Shown one piece after another: positions 61,166 to 64,000 of a stretch of DNA of 64,000 bases. Position 1 is the stretch's first letter; each line of letters begins with the position of its first letter. The notes under the pieces were generated by a model. The model did not search any database. It saw nothing but the letters and a program-made list of their open reading frames with translations, and was not told the DNA's origin. A program made the position numbers and the translations under genes. Where the stretch lies: positions 524,463,451-524,527,450 of the forward strand of contig OZ010795.1 in the NCBI GenBank assembly GCA_963932465.1, written 5' to 3'. Source of the DNA: Maratus speciosus. Lineage: Eukaryota; Arthropoda; Arachnida; Araneae; Salticidae.

Positions 61166-61432
61166 GTTGTAGTAATAATTTTATTGTGTTTTTTAATTGT
61201 TGGCAACTGCTATAACGAAAAATGTTTAAATTTGATAAGAAATTTCTGTTAAATTGGTGGTTTTAAATTAATTAAAAAAGTAACTATATGTTATTTCGAT
61301 TCCGGATTACATTAGTTGTCTCGGCCATGTTTTAATACACATGTACGTATCTCTTCAGAATTTTGGCTTCCAAATTGTGGATTTTTTATAGAATTACAAA
61401 CAGACAGATAGACAAGTTTTCATTTTTATATA

Positions 61433-62210
61433 TCTCTCTATTCTATAAGAAGTAACTAACGCTGTCACCGCCACCGCCGGTTTTGAATTTTTTGTGACCG
61501 GAGGTCTTTCTTCGTTAATATTAAGAAAACTATTGCATACAAATATATGAAAATCGGTGGTATTATAGCGAAATATTTGATCAACACACTAATGCATACA
61601 GTTTTCAAATCGAAGAATTATTTTAAGAGATATTTAATGCTAAATTTGGACAAAATCGTTCCATTAAAAAAAAATTATAAGAGCAAAAGCTATACATGGG
61701 AATTTAATCATTTTTAGATCATTTTATTCAATAGAAGATCCCGGTCTGCAGATTTCATTAGTTTTTTTTTAATTTGACTCATTTTTTGAGGTTTTATTTC
61801 TATTTTAAATTCAAATATTCAGCATTTTGACAGATATTTTTTACATATTTTTGAAAATGGTAGTAATTTAAACTGTTGCCAACTGTATAAACAGCGCAAA
61901 CAATAATGTTTGCTTCAAATAAAAAAAAATATTTACACGTTACTATAATAAACAGAAAAAAACCTTCAAATTAGAATTAAATAAATAGGTATAAAAGAAG
62001 GCACTTATTGGAAATTACGCCATAAAAACTATATTTACATGTGAATTTTAAAAGAGAAAGGATATTGTAAAATAAATAAATTAACATGCGTTAGAAATCT
62101 GAAATAGAACAAATTACGTCACATTACACTTATTATGCAAAATGAACAAAAAATAGTATTGCAAAACAGTTTAAATTTAAAAATTGCGCGTTACAAAATA
62201 TTAGAGGTTA
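61433..62210 (+). mobile_element. Helitron-like 5' portion (copy 3)
   Basis: It begins TCTCTCTATTC after A, exactly as Helitron 2, and stays similar to 47,979-48,750 for about 770 bp (for example GCTGTCACCGCCACCG, GACCGGAGG and GGACAAAATCGTTCCA). After that the two diverge. This copy runs into a satellite array. The GGGGGC hairpin end is absent, so it is either truncated or a subfamily with another end. Confidence 0.75.
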
Positions 62211-63190
62211 AATATTAGATTTTTTCAAAGTTTTATTATTTGTCGTTTGATGTGAGGTGTTCAGCTATAAGTATGCAAATTTTTATGTTTCCAACATAAT
62301 TAGGGGCTGAGTTAGAAAAATTGCTTAAAATACACAAGTTAGAGACCGGAGGATTAAATATGACATTTTCAAAATTTTATGATTTATCGTGTTATCGCAA
62401 GTGTTCTGCTATAAGTATGCAAACTTTCATGTCTCCAACTTAATTAGGGGCTGAGTTAGAAAAATTGCTTAAAATACACAAGTTAGAGCCCAGAGGGTTA
62501 AATAATAGACTTTTTTCAAAATTTCATTATTTGTCGTTTGATGTGAGGTGTTCAGCTATAAGTATGCAAAATGTCATGTCTCCAACTTAATTAGGGGCTG
62601 AGTTAGAAAAATTGCTTAAAATACACAAGTTAGAGCCCATAGGGTTAAATAATAGACTTTTTGAAAATTTTATTATTTGTCGTTTGATGTGAGGTGTTCA
62701 GCTATAAGTATGCAAAATGTCATGTCTCCAATTTAATTAGGGGCTGAGTTAGAAAAATTGCTTTAAATACACAAGTTAGAGACCGGAGGGTTAAATATGA
62801 CTTTTCCAAAATTTTATGATTTATCGTGTTATCGCAAGTGTTCAGCTATAAGTATGCAAACTTTCATGTCTCCAACTTAATTAGGGGCTGAGTTAGAAAA
62901 ATTTCTTTAAATACACAAGTTAGAGCCCAAAGGGTTAAATATTAAGCCTTTTTCAAAATTTTATTATTTGTCGTTTGATGTGAGATGTTCAGCTACAACT
63001 ATGCAAAATTTCATGTCTCCAACTTAATTAAATTAGGGGCTGAGTTAGAAAAATTGCTTAAAATACACAAGTTAGAGCCCAGAGGGTTAAATATTAGACT
63101 TTTTCAAAATTTTATTATTTGCCGTTTGATGTGTGGTGCTCAGCTATAAGTATGCAAATTTTCAAGTCTCCGACATTTATAGTTTCTGAG
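62211..63190 (+). repeat. Satellite array, about 146-bp unit with three-unit higher-order pattern
   Basis: AGGGGCTGAGTTAGAAAAAT occurs at 62,302, 62,446, 62,593, 62,739, 62,883 and 63,035, giving spacings of 144, 147, 146, 144 and 152. Two unit types alternate. Type a has TTGTCGTTTGATGTGAGG. Type b has GATTTATCGTGTTATCGC and is paired with GAGACCGGAGG. The order is a-b-a-a-b-a-a, and the b units are 437 bp apart. The 152-bp step is a 5-bp duplication of AATTA. Confidence 0.9.
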
Positions 63191-63271
63191 TACGGGCTCT
63201 GTGACAGACGGACAAACAGACAGACAAAGGAGTGAGACAGGTGGGGTTTCGTTAGATGAACGAAACTCTAA
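63191..63271 (+). other. Array end with GACAGACAG tract and hairpin plus CTAA
   Basis: After a GACAGACGGACAAACAGACA tract, GTTTCGTT (63,246-63,253) pairs with AACGAAAC (63,259-63,266) and is followed by TCTAA. A hairpin just before CTRR is the Helitron 3' layout. The next base is A rather than the expected T. Confidence 0.4.
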
Positions 63272-63412
63272 AAACATGCTGCGGATGATTGTAACAACAT
63301 CCTAAAATTACATTACCATCAGCGATCTACCAATCCCGAATTTAGTTTATATTCGTTTCATATATTCTTATTCTTTTGTGCGGCCCTGTAAAATAATTAT
63401 CATTATTATATA
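63272..63412. other. Non-coding spacer
   Basis: Nothing recognisable is present. GCGGCCCTGTAAA near 63,381 echoes the degenerate repeats at 33 kb. Confidence 0.4.
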
Positions 63413-63584
63413 CAGTAAAACCTCTGAATAGCGGACACCCCGAGAATGCAGAATTTGTCCTCTATTTAGAGGTGACCGCTACTGAGAATAAAACATGTAC
63501 AGTTATTTAAGTGTTGGTAATCGAAAAAATGTCCGCTAAATAGAGGTATCCGCTAATCGGGTGTGTCCGCTATGGAGGCTTTAC
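63413..63584. mobile_element. 172-bp pogo/mariner-like MITE, first of a tandem pair
   Basis: It starts CAGTAAAACCTCTGAATAGC after TA and ends GTCCGCTATGGAGGCTTTAC, an inverted match. GCGGACACC and GGTGTCCGC blocks and TAGAGGTG repeat through it, so it can fold almost end to end. Nothing is encoded. Confidence 0.75.
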
Positions 63585-63758
63585 CAGTAAAACTTCTGAA
63601 TAGCGAACACCTCGGGAGGGCAGAATTTGTTCTCTATTTGGAGGTGTCCGCTACTGAGAGTAAAAAATGTACAGTTATTTAAGGGTTGGTAATCGAAAAA
63701 ATGCCCGCTAAATAGAGGTGTCCACTAATCGGGTGAGTCCGTTATGGAAGTTTTACTG
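63585..63758. mobile_element. 174-bp pogo/mariner-like MITE, second of a tandem pair
   Basis: This is a head-to-tail copy of the preceding element that begins directly at its end without an intervening TA. It starts CAGTAAAACTTCTGAATAGC and ends CCGTTATGGAAGTTTTACTG. The two are highly similar, with scattered substitutions. Confidence 0.75.
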
Positions 63759-64000
63759 CATAATAATATCGTCCTTTACAAGAAAATTGCATGCTGTATG
63801 ATAGACAGACAGACATCCAGAGAAAGATAACCTCCCGGATCAATAAACACTCATGTCTTTTGTTTTAATCATCCACAATTGTATGTCATACAACATGCCA
63901 GATTTTATACAACAGGCTAAAAACGGTCACCGTGTTACGGAATACTGTATTATTATTTGTTTGCCCACCAAAACTGGTTGCCACGGATTGTTGCAAGGTT
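63759..64000. other. Non-coding end of window
   Basis: It contains GACAGACAGACA near 63,803, like the ends of several repeats above. No gene is seen. Confidence 0.4.

Noticed and set aside
61433..62210. Complete third Helitron ending in GGGGGC hairpin
   Set aside because: The known 3' end is not present downstream. Only the 5' similarity is supported, and an alternative end at 63,268 is tentative.
62211..63190. CRISPR-like array
   Set aside because: Units are contiguous 146-bp satellite copies with no unique spacers, in eukaryotic DNA.

Overview
The window looks like animal nuclear DNA, most likely from an arthropod and plausibly a spider. It is strongly AT-rich, has almost no long open reading frames, and is full of microsatellites and homopolymer runs. 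It also holds decayed copies of many eukaryotic transposon classes. The spider assignment is an inference from the mix of elements and is not proven by any host gene. I found no convincing host protein gene, rRNA gene, functional tRNA gene, CRISPR array or bacterial operon. The recognisable protein-coding sequence is broken transposon sequence.

Layout. 1-1.8 kb is AT-rich DNA with one dispersed repeat. 1.85-3.5 kb is a non-autonomous Helitron. 3.5-6.7 kb is a head-to-head pair of Penelope-type reverse transcriptase pseudogenes forming a 1.22-kb inverted repeat. 6.7-20.9 kb is mostly unannotatable, with a 220-bp TTAA-flanked MITE, a hAT-like MITE, dispersed repeats, a GC-richer island and a mariner transposase scrap. 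20.9-21.9 kb is the C-terminal part of a second Penelope-like element with a GIY-YIG endonuclease domain. 24-41 kb holds small inverted-repeat elements, several nested in one another, a tRNA-derived SINE, degenerate tandem repeats and a pentanucleotide minisatellite. 41-43 kb has two fold-back elements.

The most informative part is 43,196-50,458. It is one pogo/Tigger-type DNA transposon, bounded by TA and CAGTCGAAC ends. Its transposase gene has been split by a LINE (about 44.93-47.64 kb) and by a Helitron (47,979-49,267). A 500-bp fold-back element sits in its 3' UTR. The three transposase pieces read in order and orientation, so the insertion history can be reconstructed.

50.5-61.4 kb carries a further pogo-like MITE, an inverted pair of tRNA-derived SINEs, a tandem duplication, a palindromic MITE with homopolymer expansions and a translatable 90-bp repeat. 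61.4-63.3 kb is a third Helitron-like copy running into a roughly 146-bp satellite with a three-unit higher-order pattern. 63.4-63.76 kb is a tandem pair of pogo/mariner-like MITEs.

Nothing here forms a working gene system. The interest lies in transposon architecture: nesting order, inverted Penelope copies whose only in-frame stops are TGA, a satellite that may be carried by a Helitron, and a LINE whose apparent tail is poly(T).
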